A DNA stretch of 64,000 bases, taken from the NCBI RefSeq assembly GCF_017833525.1, contig NZ_JAFICD010000003.1:496001-560000 (forward strand), written 5' to 3'. Positions 30,115 to 39,245 of the stretch are shown one piece after another. The first letter of the stretch is position 1. Every line of letters starts with the position of its first letter. The position numbers and the translations under genes are program-made. The stretch is from Duganella sp. 1411. GTDB lineage: Bacteria; Pseudomonadota; Gammaproteobacteria; Burkholderiales; Burkholderiaceae_D. The notes below the pieces were generated by a model. It had not been told where the DNA came from and ran no database searches. It was given only the letters and a program-made list of their open reading frames with translations.

Positions 30115-31017
30115 TCATTTAAGTTGCTGGCGCTGGAAGGCGGCGATCTCTTCCAGCAGCCAGTCGCGGAACGCCACCACCTGCGGCCTGCCGGCCGAGG
30201 CCATCGGCGCGACGAAGAAATACTCATCCGGGCAAGGCGTGGCGATATCGAACAGCCGCACCAGTTGCCCGGAGGCGATCTCCTGCATCGCCACCACATG
30301 GCGCACCAGCGCCACCCCGTTGCCGTCGGCGGCGGAGCGTATCAGCATCGACAAATCCTCGAACATCACCCCGCCCGACGGCTCCGGCATGTCGACCCCG
30401 GCCGCGCGCAGCCACGGCGACCACGGCTCGACCGAGCGCAGCAGTGTTTGCAGCGGCAACTGCTGCGGCTCGGCGGGCAGCTCTCCGCCGCGATAGTGGG
30501 GACTCACTACCGGATAGTAGACGTCGCCCATCAAGCGCTCCACCACCATGCCGGGATAGTTGCCGCGGCCGAAACGGATGCCGACGTCGATGCCGTCGCG
30601 CGCCAGATCCTGCAGTTGCCCGCTCGACTGCAACACCACCTCTATATCGGGATGCAAGTCGATGAAGCGGCCCAGCCTGGGCGCCAGCCAGCGCGCCGCG
30701 AACGAGGGGATCGACGTCACCGTCAGCCGCTGGTTGATGCTGGCGGCGCGCATCGCGTCGGCCGCGACGGCGATATCGGCGAAGGATTTGCCTAAAAACT
30801 GGGCAAATTTGAGCGCATCGCTAGTTATTTTCACCTGCCGGCCGTTGCGTACGAACAGTTGCCGGCCCAATTCCTGCTCCAGCGCGCGCACCTGATGGCT
30901 GATCGCGCCATGCGTCAGGTGCAACTCTTCCGCCGCCCGCGAGAAGTTCTCGTGGCGCGCCGCCGCCTCGAAGGCGCGCAAGGCGGAAAAATTGGGCAGG
31001 CGGCGGCTGGCGCTCAT
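30115..31017 (-). CDS. LysR-family transcriptional regulator, GcvA-like
   Basis: 300 residues. The N-terminal winged HTH (LRAFEAAARHENFSRAAEEL, then HGAISHQVRALEQELG) and the substrate-binding domain with FAARWLAPRL and GIDVGIRFGRG place it in the GcvA/AmpR/DsdC group. It is divergent from a glutathione transferase gene with 122 bp between the starts, the usual layout for a LysR regulator and its target. The space is AT-rich and holds a 12-bp palindrome. The inducer is unknown. Confidence 0.88.
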   Translation of the reverse strand: MSASRRLPNFSALRAFEAAARHENFSRAAEELHLTHGAISHQVRALEQELGRQLFVRNGRQVKITSDALKFAQFLGKSFADIAVAADAMRAASINQRLTVTSIPSFAARWLAPRLGRFIDLHPDIEVVLQSSGQLQDLARDGIDVGIRFGRGNYPGMVVERLMGDVYYPVVSPHYRGGELPAEPQQLPLQTLLRSVEPWSPWLRAAGVDMPEPSGGVMFEDLSMLIRSAADGNGVALVRHVVAMQEIASGQLVRLFDIATPCPDEYFFVAPMASAGRPQVVAFRDWLLEEIAAFQRQQLK

Positions 31018-31072
31018 CAGGTCGGCATGCTGTGGATAACTATGTGAATAAAATTAGCTAGAATCACGAAAA

Positions 31073-31084
31073 TATAACGTTATA
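31073..31084. promoter_or_regulatory. Palindrome in the LysR/GST intergenic region
   Basis: TATAACGTTATA is a perfect 12-bp palindrome 56 bp before the GST start and 56 bp before the LysR start, almost midway. The surrounding AT-rich sequence probably holds both promoters. It could be the LysR operator, but the classic T-N11-A form was not cleanly located. Confidence 0.4.
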
Positions 31085-31139
31085 CAGGCGCTACGGCAAG
31101 GTCTACCATGTGAATAAATCTACCCAAGCCGGAGCCGCC

Positions 31140-31763
31140 ATGTCTTTCATCCTGTACACCGATAGCCTGTTCACCAGCCCTTACGCCCTGTCCGCCTTTG
31201 TGGCGCTGACTGAAAAAGGCGTGCCGTTCACCGTGCAGACGGTCGATCTGGAGGCCGGCCATCAAAAACGCGGCGATTACGCCGGGCGCGCCCTCACCGC
31301 CCGGGTGCCGGCGCTGGTCGAGGGCGATTTCGTGCTGACCGAGTCGAGCGCGATCACCGAGTACCTGGAGGAAAGTTTTCCGGCGCCCGAATACCTGGCG
31401 CTGTATCCGGCGGACCGGCGCCAGCGCGCGCGGGCGCGGCAGCTGCAGGCGTGGCTGCGCAGCGATCTGCTGCCGGTGCGGGTCGAGCGCGACACCGAGA
31501 CGGTGTTTTTCGGCAAGGCCAGCGCCCCGCTGAGCGAGGCCGGCCGGGCCGCCGCCGACAAGCTGATCCACGTCGCCGATCAGCTGGTGCAGGGCGAAAA
31601 CCTGTTTGGCGCGTGGTCGATCGCCGATGTCGATTTGACCATGATGCTGAACCGGCTGATCTTCAACGGCGACGAGGTGCCGCAAAAGCTGAAGGATTAC
31701 GCCGCCGCCCAGTGGCGGCGGCCGTCGATCCAGCAATGGCTGGCGCGGCACCAGCCGGGATAA
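31140..31763 (+). CDS. yfcF: Glutathione S-transferase, YfcF-like
   Basis: 207 residues. A thioredoxin-like N-terminal domain ([20 protein letters not shown], then [20 protein letters not shown] with the cis-Pro and the glutathione-binding E-S pair) precedes an all-helical C-terminal domain ([13 protein letters not shown], then QWLARHQP). This is the YfcF type, a GST/peroxidase-like enzyme. ATG 31140 has GGAG upstream; a GTG 10 codons earlier is possible. Divergent from a GcvA-like LysR regulator that probably controls it. Confidence 0.85.
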   Translation: MSFILYTDSLFTSPYALSAFVALTEKGVPFTVQTVDLEAGHQKRGDYAGRALTARVPALVEGDFVLTESSAITEYLEESFPAPEYLALYPADRRQRARARQLQAWLRSDLLPVRVERDTETVFFGKASAPLSEAGRAAADKLIHVADQLVQGENLFGAWSIADVDLTMMLNRLIFNGDEVPQKLKDYAAAQWRRPSIQQWLARHQPG

Positions 31764-31806
31764 GCCGCCGTCAGCCCCGCTTGGCCGCGTGATTTATAAT
31801 GGCGGC

Positions 31807-32532
31807 ATGACGTCCCCTACCCACCCCGAGCCGGCGCTGATCCGCCACCTCGGCCTCGCCGACTACGACAGCACCTTCGCCGCGATGCGCGCCTTCACCG
31901 ACGCGCGCACGCCGGACACCCGCGACGAACTGTGGATCGTCGAGCATCCGCCCGTCTTCACCTTGGGCCTGGGCGCCGACCGTGGCCACCTGCTGGCGGG
32001 CGCGGCCGCGATCCCCGTGGTGCAGACCGACCGCGGCGGCGAAGTGACCTACCACGGCCCCGGCCAGGTGGTGATCTACCTGCTGATCGACCTGCGCCGC
32101 AACAAGCCCGGCGGCAAGCTGTACGCCCGGCAATTCGTGCATAAAATCGAGCAAGCGATCATCAATGTGTTAGGGGCGTATAATCTCGTCGGTGAGCGCG
32201 TCGAAGGCGCGCCGGGCATCTACATGGCCGGCGGGCCGAAGCGGGGCGCCAAGATCGCCGCGCTCGGCTTGAAAGTGCGCGGCAACGGCTGCACCTACCA
32301 TGGGCTGTCGCTGAATGTGGCGATGGATTTGGCCCCGTTTTCCTGGATTAATCCTTGCGGCTATGCCGGGCTGGAGACAGTCGATATGCGGTCCGTCGGC
32401 GCCCAGGCGCAATTGTCGGACGTGCAACAGCAGTTGGCCGACGAGCTGATACGCGTCCTGGCCCTTGTAGAACCAGCACCACACGAACAACCAAACTATG
32501 CCCGCGAGGGCACGCAGCCAAATGACCACTGA
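31807..32532 (+). CDS. lipB: Lipoyl(octanoyl) transferase
   Basis: 241 residues. Transfers octanoate from acyl carrier protein to lipoyl domains. The substrate loop [12 protein letters not shown], the active Lys region [11 protein letters not shown] and the catalytic Cys in WINPCGYAG are present. Length is slightly above the usual 210-230 because of a C-terminal tail. The start at ATG 31807 follows GGCGG; an in-frame ATG six codons upstream is less likely. Its 3' end overlaps lipA by 11 bp. Confidence 0.95.
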   Translation: MTSPTHPEPALIRHLGLADYDSTFAAMRAFTDARTPDTRDELWIVEHPPVFTLGLGADRGHLLAGAAAIPVVQTDRGGEVTYHGPGQVVIYLLIDLRRNKPGGKLYARQFVHKIEQAIINVLGAYNLVGERVEGAPGIYMAGGPKRGAKIAALGLKVRGNGCTYHGLSLNVAMDLAPFSWINPCGYAGLETVDMRSVGAQAQLSDVQQQLADELIRVLALVEPAPHEQPNYAREGTQPNDH

Positions 32533-33508
32533 GACCACCTCCAGCATTGCCCCCGCTTACAACCCGAGCGAAAAGCAAAAAGGCGCCAGCAAGACCGCGC
32601 GCATCCCGATCAAGATCGTGCCGATCGAGCAAGTTGAGCGTCTGAAGAAGCCGGAGTGGATCCGCGTCAAGGCCGCGTCGGCCTCGACCCGTTTCTACGA
32701 GATCAAGGACATCCTGCGTGAGAACAAGCTGGTCACGGTCTGCGAAGAGGCGAGCTGCCCGAACATCGGCGAATGCTTCGGCAAGGGCACGGCCACCTTC
32801 ATGATCATGGGCGACAAGTGCACGCGCCGCTGCCCGTTCTGCGACGTCGGCCACGGCCGTCCCGACCCGCTGGATAAGGAAGAGCCGGGCAACCTGTCGC
32901 GCACGATCGCCGAGCTGCGCCTGAGCTACGTGGTGATCACCTCGGTCGACCGCGACGACTTGCGCGACGGCGGCGCCGGCCACTTCGTCGAGTGCATCCA
33001 GAACACGCGCGCGCTGTCGCCGAAGACCCAGATCGAAGTGCTGGTGCCGGACTTCCGCGGCCGCCTGCAGAAGGCGCTGGACATCTTCAAGGACGGCCTG
33101 CCGGACGTCATGAACCACAACCTGGAAACGGTGCCGCGCCTGTACAAGGAAGCGCGTCCGGGTTCGGATTACATGCACTCGCTGCAGCTGCTCAAGGAGT
33201 TCAAGGAGCTGTATCCGGAAGTCAAAACCAAGTCGGGCATCATGGTCGGCCTGGGCGAGACCGACGAAGAGATCCTGCAAGTGATGCGCGACATGCGCGA
33301 GCACAACATCGACATGCTGACCATCGGCCAGTATCTGGCGCCGTCGAACAGCCACCTGCCGGTGCGCCGCTATGTGCACCCGGACGTGTTCAAGATGTTC
33401 GAGGAAGAGGCCTACAAGATGGGCTTCAAGCACGCCGCCGTCGGCGCCATGGTGCGCAGCTCGTACCATGCGGACGAGCAGGCGCACAACGTGCTGGCGT
33501 CGGCCTAA
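32522..33508 (+). CDS. lipA: Lipoyl synthase
   Basis: 328 residues, a radical-SAM enzyme inserting two sulfurs into octanoyl-lipoyl domains. The auxiliary cluster motif [12 protein letters not shown] and the radical-SAM motif [10 protein letters not shown] are intact, as is the terminal RSSYHADEQ. It begins inside the end of lipB, so the pair is coupled. A 98-bp palindromic repeat lies 43 bp after the stop. Confidence 0.97.
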   Translation: MTTETTSSIAPAYNPSEKQKGASKTARIPIKIVPIEQVERLKKPEWIRVKAASASTRFYEIKDILRENKLVTVCEEASCPNIGECFGKGTATFMIMGDKCTRRCPFCDVGHGRPDPLDKEEPGNLSRTIAELRLSYVVITSVDRDDLRDGGAGHFVECIQNTRALSPKTQIEVLVPDFRGRLQKALDIFKDGLPDVMNHNLETVPRLYKEARPGSDYMHSLQLLKEFKELYPEVKTKSGIMVGLGETDEEILQVMRDMREHNIDMLTIGQYLAPSNSHLPVRRYVHPDVFKMFEEEAYKMGFKHAAVGAMVRSSYHADEQAHNVLASA

Positions 33509-33551
33509 GGACTTTGGCCGGTTGGCCACATTGGCCATGCTGCCACGGATC

Positions 33552-33649
33552 CACGTAGGGCGGATTAGCGAAGCGTAATCCGCCATGTATGCGCCGCCGG
33601 CGGCGCATACATGGCCGATTACGGCGTTCCGCCTAATCCGCCCTACGTG
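33552..33649. repeat. 98-bp palindromic repeat, copy 1
   Basis: The element runs from CACGTAGGGCGGATTA to TAATCCGCCCTACGTG. Its centre is a perfect 30-bp palindrome (33584-33613, CATGTATGCGCCGCC and its complement). Left inner arm: GCGAAGCGTAATCCGCC. Right inner arm: ACGGCGTTCCGCCTAATCC. Copy 2 at 37897-37994 has the same length but the arms swapped, so it is inverted relative to this one. The right 17 bp are coding, forming the 3' end of the glycosyltransferase gene. REP/MITE-like. Confidence 0.85.
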
Positions 33650-34769
33650 TTTCCAGAATATCGCCATACAGCGCGACCAGCTTATCGCCTTCCCTATCCC
33701 AGCGGTATTTGCTTTCGGCCGCGCGCCGGCCGTTGCGGCCCATCTCGTCGGCCACGTCCGGATGCATCAGCAGGAAGTTGATCGCCTTGGCGATCGCGTT
33801 GGGGTTCTCGGGATCGACGCAGATGCCGCATTCGGCCTCCTCGATGATGCCGCGCCATAGCGGAAAGTCCGAGGCGATCACCGGCAGCCCGGCCGACATG
33901 TATTCGAACAGCTTGATCGGCAGCGAATTGACGAAATTCGGCTCCGGCTTCAACGTCACCAGCCCGCACACGCTGCGCGCCATGATCTCCCCCACCTCGC
34001 GACGGTCGACGAAACCGTATTCCTCGACCTGGCGCCAGCCCCGGTAAGCCTTCAGTTCCACGCGCAGCGCCGGCGGGTCGAACACGCCGGCCAGCAGCAG
34101 CCGGACCGGCGCCATCTCGAGCGCCTGGACGATGTGCCGGATGCCGCGCATCTCATTGATCGCGCCGACGTAGCAAACGCTGTCGCGCGGGATCGCCGTC
34201 ACCGTCGTCGATGCCGCGGCGGCCAGCTCGTTGATGGTGGGGTAGTTGTGGATCACAGCCACCCGCGCGGCGCTTTTATCGAACAGCGCGCCGATGTACG
34301 GCGTGGCCGCGACCATGGCGGCGAAACGCCGCGCCGCGAAGTGCTCCACGCCGCGCGCCGCCGCGCCGATGACGCGCCGCAGCGGCGCCGGTATCCATTG
34401 CTTCGAGTGGATGTCCGCCCGCAGATCCTCGTGCAGGTCGTAGATGACTTTCCGGCCCTGCCAGCTAAGCAGCAAGCCATACGGAATCAGCTCGGGATCG
34501 TGGAAGTGATAGACGTCCGCGTTCAGCGCCCGGGCGGTGCGGTAGCAGCGCCATGTCTGCGTCGCCATGCGCCGCAGGCGGCCGCCGGCCAGCGGCGCGA
34601 GCGGGTGGATCGTGACCCCGGCGCCGGCCGCTTCGGCTATCTGGGCTTCGTTGGCGCCGATGACCAGGTGTACGTCGAAGCCCGCCTGCGCGAGCGACAC
34701 GCATTGTTTGCGGTAGATGCGGATGTCGAGTCCCGGATGCACCGACGAGAAATGGCAGATTTTTTTCAT
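33633..34769 (-). CDS. GT4-family glycosyltransferase
   Basis: 378 residues with GT-B fold. The N-terminal domain carries CHFSSVHPGLDIRIYRKQC and YHFHDPELIPYG. The donor-site motif is KLFEYMSAGLPVIASDFPLW, followed by EEAECGICVDPENP, giving the E-x7-E pair of retaining GT4 enzymes. It probably adds a sugar to a surface glycan or exopolysaccharide. It lies 15 bp after an AsnB-type gene in the same direction. The last six codons and stop come from the 98-bp palindromic repeat, so the natural C-terminus may have been changed by that element. Confidence 0.85.
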   Translation of the reverse strand: MKKICHFSSVHPGLDIRIYRKQCVSLAQAGFDVHLVIGANEAQIAEAAGAGVTIHPLAPLAGGRLRRMATQTWRCYRTARALNADVYHFHDPELIPYGLLLSWQGRKVIYDLHEDLRADIHSKQWIPAPLRRVIGAAARGVEHFAARRFAAMVAATPYIGALFDKSAARVAVIHNYPTINELAAAASTTVTAIPRDSVCYVGAINEMRGIRHIVQALEMAPVRLLLAGVFDPPALRVELKAYRGWRQVEEYGFVDRREVGEIMARSVCGLVTLKPEPNFVNSLPIKLFEYMSAGLPVIASDFPLWRGIIEEAECGICVDPENPNAIAKAINFLLMHPDVADEMGRNGRRAAESKYRWDREGDKLVALYGDILETRRAD

Positions 34770-34784
34770 GCCGCGGTTCCGGTG

Positions 34785-36668
34785 CTATGCCGCCATTCTG
34801 GATGGCCGGGCGTGATGGCGCGGCAGGCGCGTCGGATCGACCAGCCACGCCAGCAGCAGTGCCTCATCGAGCAGGTCGGGGTCCTGCGCGAGCGATTCGT
34901 TGGACAACAGCTTGTCGAGCTGTTCGCCGGTTTTGAGCGCGCCCCGCAACGCTGCGGAATGGTCGAAGATGAACCCGCGCAGGCTGGCGCCGATGCCCTG
35001 CGTGATCCAGTTCTGCGTGACGTCGAAGCCGCGCTTTTTTCGATTCAGCCGCACCACGTCGGGCACCAGTCCCTTGGCCGCGCCGCGCAGCAGCCATTTG
35101 CCGTAGCCGTTGGCGATCTTCATCCGCGTGGGCAGCGCCAGCGCGAACTCGATCAGCCGGTAGTCCATGAACGGTAGCCGCGTCTCGATGCCGTAACCCA
35201 TCGAGTTGCGGTCCTCGTAGCGCAGCAAGGTGGGCAGGCTCCATTGCTGGATATCTTCGATCTGCCGGTCCGCCAGCGACATGCCGGCCTCGCCCCACAG
35301 GTTGTGCGCGCCGGCCTCCCAATCGAGCAGGCGGAAGGCGCTGGCCTTGTCCTTGTAGCGGCCCAGGTTTTGCCAGTACATGCGCGCCTGGCTGGCCTCG
35401 TGCGCCAGCATCAGCGCCAATGAATACATCAGCCGCAGCGCGCCCGCCGCCTCGCGCCGTCGCAGCGCCTCGCGCAGCGCGATGACGATGAACTTGCGGT
35501 AGCCGGCGAAAATCTCGTCGCTGCCCTGCCCACCAAGCAGCACCTTGAAGCCGGCGTCGCCGACGGCGCGGAACACTGCGTTTTGCGCGATCGGGCTCAG
35601 ACCCGAAAACGGCGCCTCCTGGAAGGCCATCGTCTTTTCCAGCATCTCGTACAAGTCCCAGCTGCTGTAACGGGGCCAGACATAGGTGACGTCGATGCCG
35701 GCGGCCTTGGCCAGCGATTGCGTGCCGGGACCTTCGGAGGCCGGCTCGGACGGCGCGCCGAACGAGAACGCGTGCGTGCGGGCGCCGTGGCGCTGCATCA
35801 TGCAGGCGATCGACGCCGAGTCCAGCCCCGCGCTTAACGAGACCGCGACCGGCACGTCGCTGCGCAAGCGCAGTTGGACGGCGCTGTCGAACAGCTGGCG
35901 GCATTCTTCGAGCAGGTCGGCGTCGCTGCTGTCCGCCATCGCCGCTTGCCGTTGCGCGACCGCGTCCCGCAGCGAATACCAGCGGCCTTCGCTGACGTTG
36001 ATGCGCTCGGGCGACAGTTGGAACTTGATCCAGCAGCCGGCGGCCACCGCGTTCACGTGTTTGTACGGCGAGCCCGATTGCGCGGTCTCGTAGGCCTTGT
36101 AGCGCACGCCGCGCGCGCAGTAGGCGGTGTCGATGTCGGTGCCGACCATGCTGGCGACGCTGGCGACCGACGAGCCGAATACGATGTCGCCGTTCGGGCA
36201 GCGTCCCCACAGCAACGGCTTGACGCCGAAGCGGTCGCGTACCAGCCACAGCTCCCCGGTCTTTTCATTCAGCGCGGCAAAGGCGAACATGCCGTTGAGG
36301 CGGGACAAGGCGCCCAGTCCCCACAGCGCCCACGCGCGCAGCAAGACCTCGGTGTCGCTGCCGCCGTTGAACGCTTGCCCGGCGCCGTTGAGCGTTGCAC
36401 GGATCTCGCGGTAGTTGTAGATTTCGCCGTTGTAGACGATGGACCAGCCGGAGTCGGCATCGACCATCGGCTGCGCGCCCAGCGCCGACAGTTCGATCAC
36501 CGCCAGCCGGCTGTGGGCCAGCGTGACGGCGCGGCCGCGATAGGCTATTTGCCTGGCGCCGCGCGCGTCCGGTCCGCGTCCGTCGATATAGCGAAAGGCG
36601 GCGGCCAATGCGACCGAGTTGTCGCATTGCGGCGCGCCGTTGTTGATCATGCCCCATATTCCGCACAT
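34785..36668 (-). CDS. asnB: Asparagine synthase (glutamine-hydrolysing), polysaccharide-locus type
   Basis: 627 residues. The start at ATG 36668 places the nucleophilic Cys at position 2 (MCGIWGMINN), as the glutaminase domain requires; an 18-codon extension further upstream would block it. The glutaminase part includes YNGEIYNYREIR and FNGGSDTEVLL. The synthetase part has the ATP loop SLSAGLDSASI (SAG where SGG is commonest). This long AsnB type is often found with exopolysaccharide genes, where it may amidate a sugar or peptide rather than free Asp. A GT4 gene follows. Confidence 0.88.
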   Translation of the reverse strand: MCGIWGMINNGAPQCDNSVALAAAFRYIDGRGPDARGARQIAYRGRAVTLAHSRLAVIELSALGAQPMVDADSGWSIVYNGEIYNYREIRATLNGAGQAFNGGSDTEVLLRAWALWGLGALSRLNGMFAFAALNEKTGELWLVRDRFGVKPLLWGRCPNGDIVFGSSVASVASMVGTDIDTAYCARGVRYKAYETAQSGSPYKHVNAVAAGCWIKFQLSPERINVSEGRWYSLRDAVAQRQAAMADSSDADLLEECRQLFDSAVQLRLRSDVPVAVSLSAGLDSASIACMMQRHGARTHAFSFGAPSEPASEGPGTQSLAKAAGIDVTYVWPRYSSWDLYEMLEKTMAFQEAPFSGLSPIAQNAVFRAVGDAGFKVLLGGQGSDEIFAGYRKFIVIALREALRRREAAGALRLMYSLALMLAHEASQARMYWQNLGRYKDKASAFRLLDWEAGAHNLWGEAGMSLADRQIEDIQQWSLPTLLRYEDRNSMGYGIETRLPFMDYRLIEFALALPTRMKIANGYGKWLLRGAAKGLVPDVVRLNRKKRGFDVTQNWITQGIGASLRGFIFDHSAALRGALKTGEQLDKLLSNESLAQDPDLLDEALLLAWLVDPTRLPRHHARPSRMAA

Positions 36669-36757
36669 TTTCTGTTCTCTCGATTGTGAAAATGCCATGA
36701 TCGTAGCTGAACAAAAAGACAACGAATGCGAGGTGGCTCAATATCGCGCGTGTTCCT

Positions 36758-37861
36758 TCACATTTGCATGTCGAACGCGCGCTCGACCAACCAGACCATT
36801 GCCACCAAGGCGATCGCGGCCGAGCCGCCGGTCAACAGGCGCCGGTAGAACATGGTGTTTCGCAGCGTAAATGCGAGCGGGAGGAATAGTGCCACGATGC
36901 ACAATTGCCCGAGCTCGACGCCCAGATTGAATCCGAACAAGCTTGCCAGCAGCGACGTTTTGGGCAGGCCCAGATCGATCAGCACGCTGGCGAAGCCGAA
37001 GCCGTGGATCAAGCCGAACGCGAACGCGGCGACCGGCCGCCGGCCCCGGAACAGCGGGTAGATATTGTTGACCGCCGCTAGGATCACCGAGGCGGCGATG
37101 GCCGATTCGACAAAGCGCGACGGTAGCGCGATCAGCGACAGGCTGGCCAGCGTCAACGTCAGCGAGTGCGCCAGCGTGAACGCGGTCACCACTTTGAGCA
37201 CGTCGATGAAGGCGCCGCGCAGATTGTCCGACGGCGCGGCCAGCAGCACCGCCGGCAGCAGCAGCGACAGCAAGAACAGGATGTGGTCGTAGCCGATCCA
37301 GATGTGCCACACGCCTTCCTTGACGTAGGTGGCGAATTGGTGCCAGCGGTCCGGCGCCGTCGGCGACAGCGTCTGGCGCGCGTGTTGCGGGTCGAAGATC
37401 GCGGTCGAGGTTATGCCGTCGTGCGTCAGGCGCAGCAGGCCTTTGTGTTGTGGATCGAGATCGGCGAACAGGCGGTAGTCGATGGTCAGCCGGGTCATTG
37501 GCGTCGGGCAGGCGACGGCGAAACGCAGCACGTTATAGGCGCCGTCGGTGTGGTTGTCGATCAGTTGGTCGGCGATGTTGAAGGCGCATGGGCCTTTGTC
37601 GGTCGACAGCTTCAGACGTTCGAGCGCGTAGGCGCCGATGGCGGCGTGGCGCGCGCGGATCTCGTCCCATGTCAGCTTGCCGTCGCCATCCTGATCGAGG
37701 CCGATGGCGAAGTCCAGGTCGCGCAGCGCGATGTCCCACTGGCCGGTCAGGCGTTCGCCTTGCGCGGTCAGCGACAGATAGCTGTCGCTCGGTTTGTGCG
37801 CGTGTGCCGGCGACATGGCGCCGCATAGCAGCGACAGGAATAAGATCAGACGTGCCATCAT
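36758..37861 (-). CDS. HupE/UreJ-like membrane protein with periplasmic EF-hand-like N-domain
   Basis: 367 residues. A signal peptide ends at AHAHKPSDS. The periplasmic part contains a canonical EF-hand loop DQDGDGKLTWDE (about residues 55-67). The C-terminal half has seven to eight helices with HIWIGYDHILFLLS and GLIHGFGFASVLIDLG, the His-rich marks of the HupE_UreJ_2 family. The related HupE/UreJ proteins take up nickel or cobalt, so metal transport is possible but not shown. It lies after a TPR gene, with a 98-bp repeat between, in the DUF4331/TonB array. Confidence 0.8.
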   Translation of the reverse strand: MMARLILFLSLLCGAMSPAHAHKPSDSYLSLTAQGERLTGQWDIALRDLDFAIGLDQDGDGKLTWDEIRARHAAIGAYALERLKLSTDKGPCAFNIADQLIDNHTDGAYNVLRFAVACPTPMTRLTIDYRLFADLDPQHKGLLRLTHDGITSTAIFDPQHARQTLSPTAPDRWHQFATYVKEGVWHIWIGYDHILFLLSLLLPAVLLAAPSDNLRGAFIDVLKVVTAFTLAHSLTLTLASLSLIALPSRFVESAIAASVILAAVNNIYPLFRGRRPVAAFAFGLIHGFGFASVLIDLGLPKTSLLASLFGFNLGVELGQLCIVALFLPLAFTLRNTMFYRRLLTGGSAAIALVAMVWLVERAFDMQM

Positions 37862-37896
37862 GTTTTTAATACCGTTAAATTGAATTAAATCTGAAT

Positions 37897-37994
37897 CACG
37901 TAGGGCGGATTAGGCGGAACGCCGTAATCCGCCATCTTTGAGCCGCTGGCGGCGCATGCATGGCGGATTACGCTTCGCTAATCCGCCCTACGTG
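37897..37994. repeat. 98-bp palindromic repeat, copy 2 (inverted relative to copy 1)
   Basis: It runs from CACGTAGGGCGGATTA to TAATCCGCCCTACGTG, exactly 98 bp like copy 1, but with the GGCGGAACGCCG arm on the left and the CGCTTCGC arm on the right. The centre (AGCCGCTGGCGGCGCATGCA) is less symmetrical than in copy 1. It separates the HupE-like gene from the TPR gene. Its right end supplies the last codon and stop of the TPR gene. Confidence 0.85.
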
Positions 37995-39190
37995 TTTCCG
38001 TTGGTTCCGTTGGTTCCGTTGATTCCGTTGCTTAGTTGGCGCATCATGCGCTGCGCGGCGACATCTTCGATTCCATGCTGCTTCATCCAGTCGATGACTG
38101 GCTTGGCGGCTCCGGCGTCGCGCGCTGCCGCTGCCGCCTCCAGATAGATACGGATATCGGCCGGCTCTTTTTGCACCGACCAGTTCTTGCGCGCCAGCGT
38201 CAGCGCGGTGGACGCATCCCCGCGCAGCAGCAACTCAAAGCGCGCCTGCTCGCGCTGGTGCACGGTGTCGCCGCGCAGCGCCGCCGCGTCGAAACGTGCC
38301 GCTAGTTCCTTGACGTCGGCGGCCAGCGCGCCGGCTTGCCCGCCCTGCTGCCTCAGCGCCAGCGCACGGCGCAGCAGCAGCGCGTCGATGCGCGCTTGAT
38401 CGCGCAACAGCGTCAGCACCTCGGCCGGCCGCTTTTGCTCCAGCAAAAAGTCTGCGTAGGCGCCCAGCAGGTAGCTGTCGTTCGCCGTCATCGCCAGCGC
38501 ACGCCGGTAGCGCGCCTCGGCCACGGTGGCGTCGCCGCGCCGCTGCGCCATCTCCGCCAGCAGGGTCAATGCCCACTCCCGCAGTTCCGCCGGCGCGTTG
38601 GCGCTGCGCTCCAACGTCAGGTCCAGCAGTTGTTCGCTTTTGGCGTTGCGCCCCGTGACCGTTCCGACGTTGGCGATGCAGGTGACGGTGATCAGTTCTA
38701 TCGACAAGCTCGATAAGTGCGCACAGCTGGCGGTGGCGCCGGCGTAGTCGCCCCGCACCGTTTGCACGGTCGCTTGCGTCAGCCAGGCCTGCGCGTTGTC
38801 CGGCTGCGCCGCCAGCACGCCCTTCAGGTCCTCCAGCGCGGGGCCGAATTGATGGGTACTTTGCAGCAGCGTCGCGCGCAGCAGGCGCACCTGCGGCGGC
38901 GGCGCGGCCTGCGCCCACCATGGCGCCAGCGCCGCCTGCGCGTAACCCAGATAGCGCGGATCGGTTTCGCGCCGGCCCAGCGCGATGTAGCGGCGCGCGA
39001 CGTCGGTGGCCAGCGCGATGTCGGTCGGCCTGGCGTTCAATTCGGCGCGCAGGCTGCGCAATTGCTGCTGCACCGGGTCGCCGCGACGCGGCAGCGTTTC
39101 GATCACTTGCTTGCCATCGGACGGAATGTAGGGCGCCGCCCGCGCCGCGATGGCCGATAACGCCAGCGCGATGATGATTATTGTTTTCAT
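37988..39190 (-). CDS. Exported tetratricopeptide-repeat protein
   Basis: 400 residues. A signal peptide (MKTIIIIALALSAIAARA) is followed by helical TPR-like repeats: ARRYIALGRRETDPRYLGYA, GVLAAQPDNAQAWLTQA and ATVAEARYRRALAMTAND are typical helices. It is probably a periplasmic scaffold. The C-terminus (N-G-T repeated) is encoded by four 9-bp repeats, and the stop lies in a palindromic repeat. It sits 55 bp after a small lipoprotein gene in the TonB/DUF4331 array and comes just before the HupE-like gene. No catalytic motif is visible. Confidence 0.75.
   Translation of the reverse strand: MKTIIIIALALSAIAARAAPYIPSDGKQVIETLPRRGDPVQQQLRSLRAELNARPTDIALATDVARRYIALGRRETDPRYLGYAQAALAPWWAQAAPPPQVRLLRATLLQSTHQFGPALEDLKGVLAAQPDNAQAWLTQATVQTVRGDYAGATASCAHLSSLSIELITVTCIANVGTVTGRNAKSEQLLDLTLERSANAPAELREWALTLLAEMAQRRGDATVAEARYRRALAMTANDSYLLGAYADFLLEQKRPAEVLTLLRDQARIDALLLRRALALRQQGGQAGALAADVKELAARFDAAALRGDTVHQREQARFELLLRGDASTALTLARKNWSVQKEPADIRIYLEAAAAARDAGAAKPVIDWMKQHGIEDVAAQRMMRQLSNGINGTNGTNGNT
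37996..38031. repeat. 9-bp tandem repeat, four units, at the 3' end of the TPR gene
   Basis: TTCCGTTGG occurs four times in tandem (the last two units vary in their final base). It encodes an Asn-Gly-Thr repeat in frame. It touches the right end of palindromic repeat copy 2. Being a multiple of three, it can expand or contract without frameshift. Confidence 0.8.
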
Positions 39191-39245
39191 GGGAACCTCA
39201 CAACGCGGAAAGGGCGGACCGTGTGGCGTCCGCCCTTGTCGCCGC

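Noticed and set aside
33514-33540. TTGGCC triplicate after lipA considered as a terminator
   Set aside because: Direct repeats rather than a clear stem with T tract; the adjacent 98-bp palindrome is the stronger structure.
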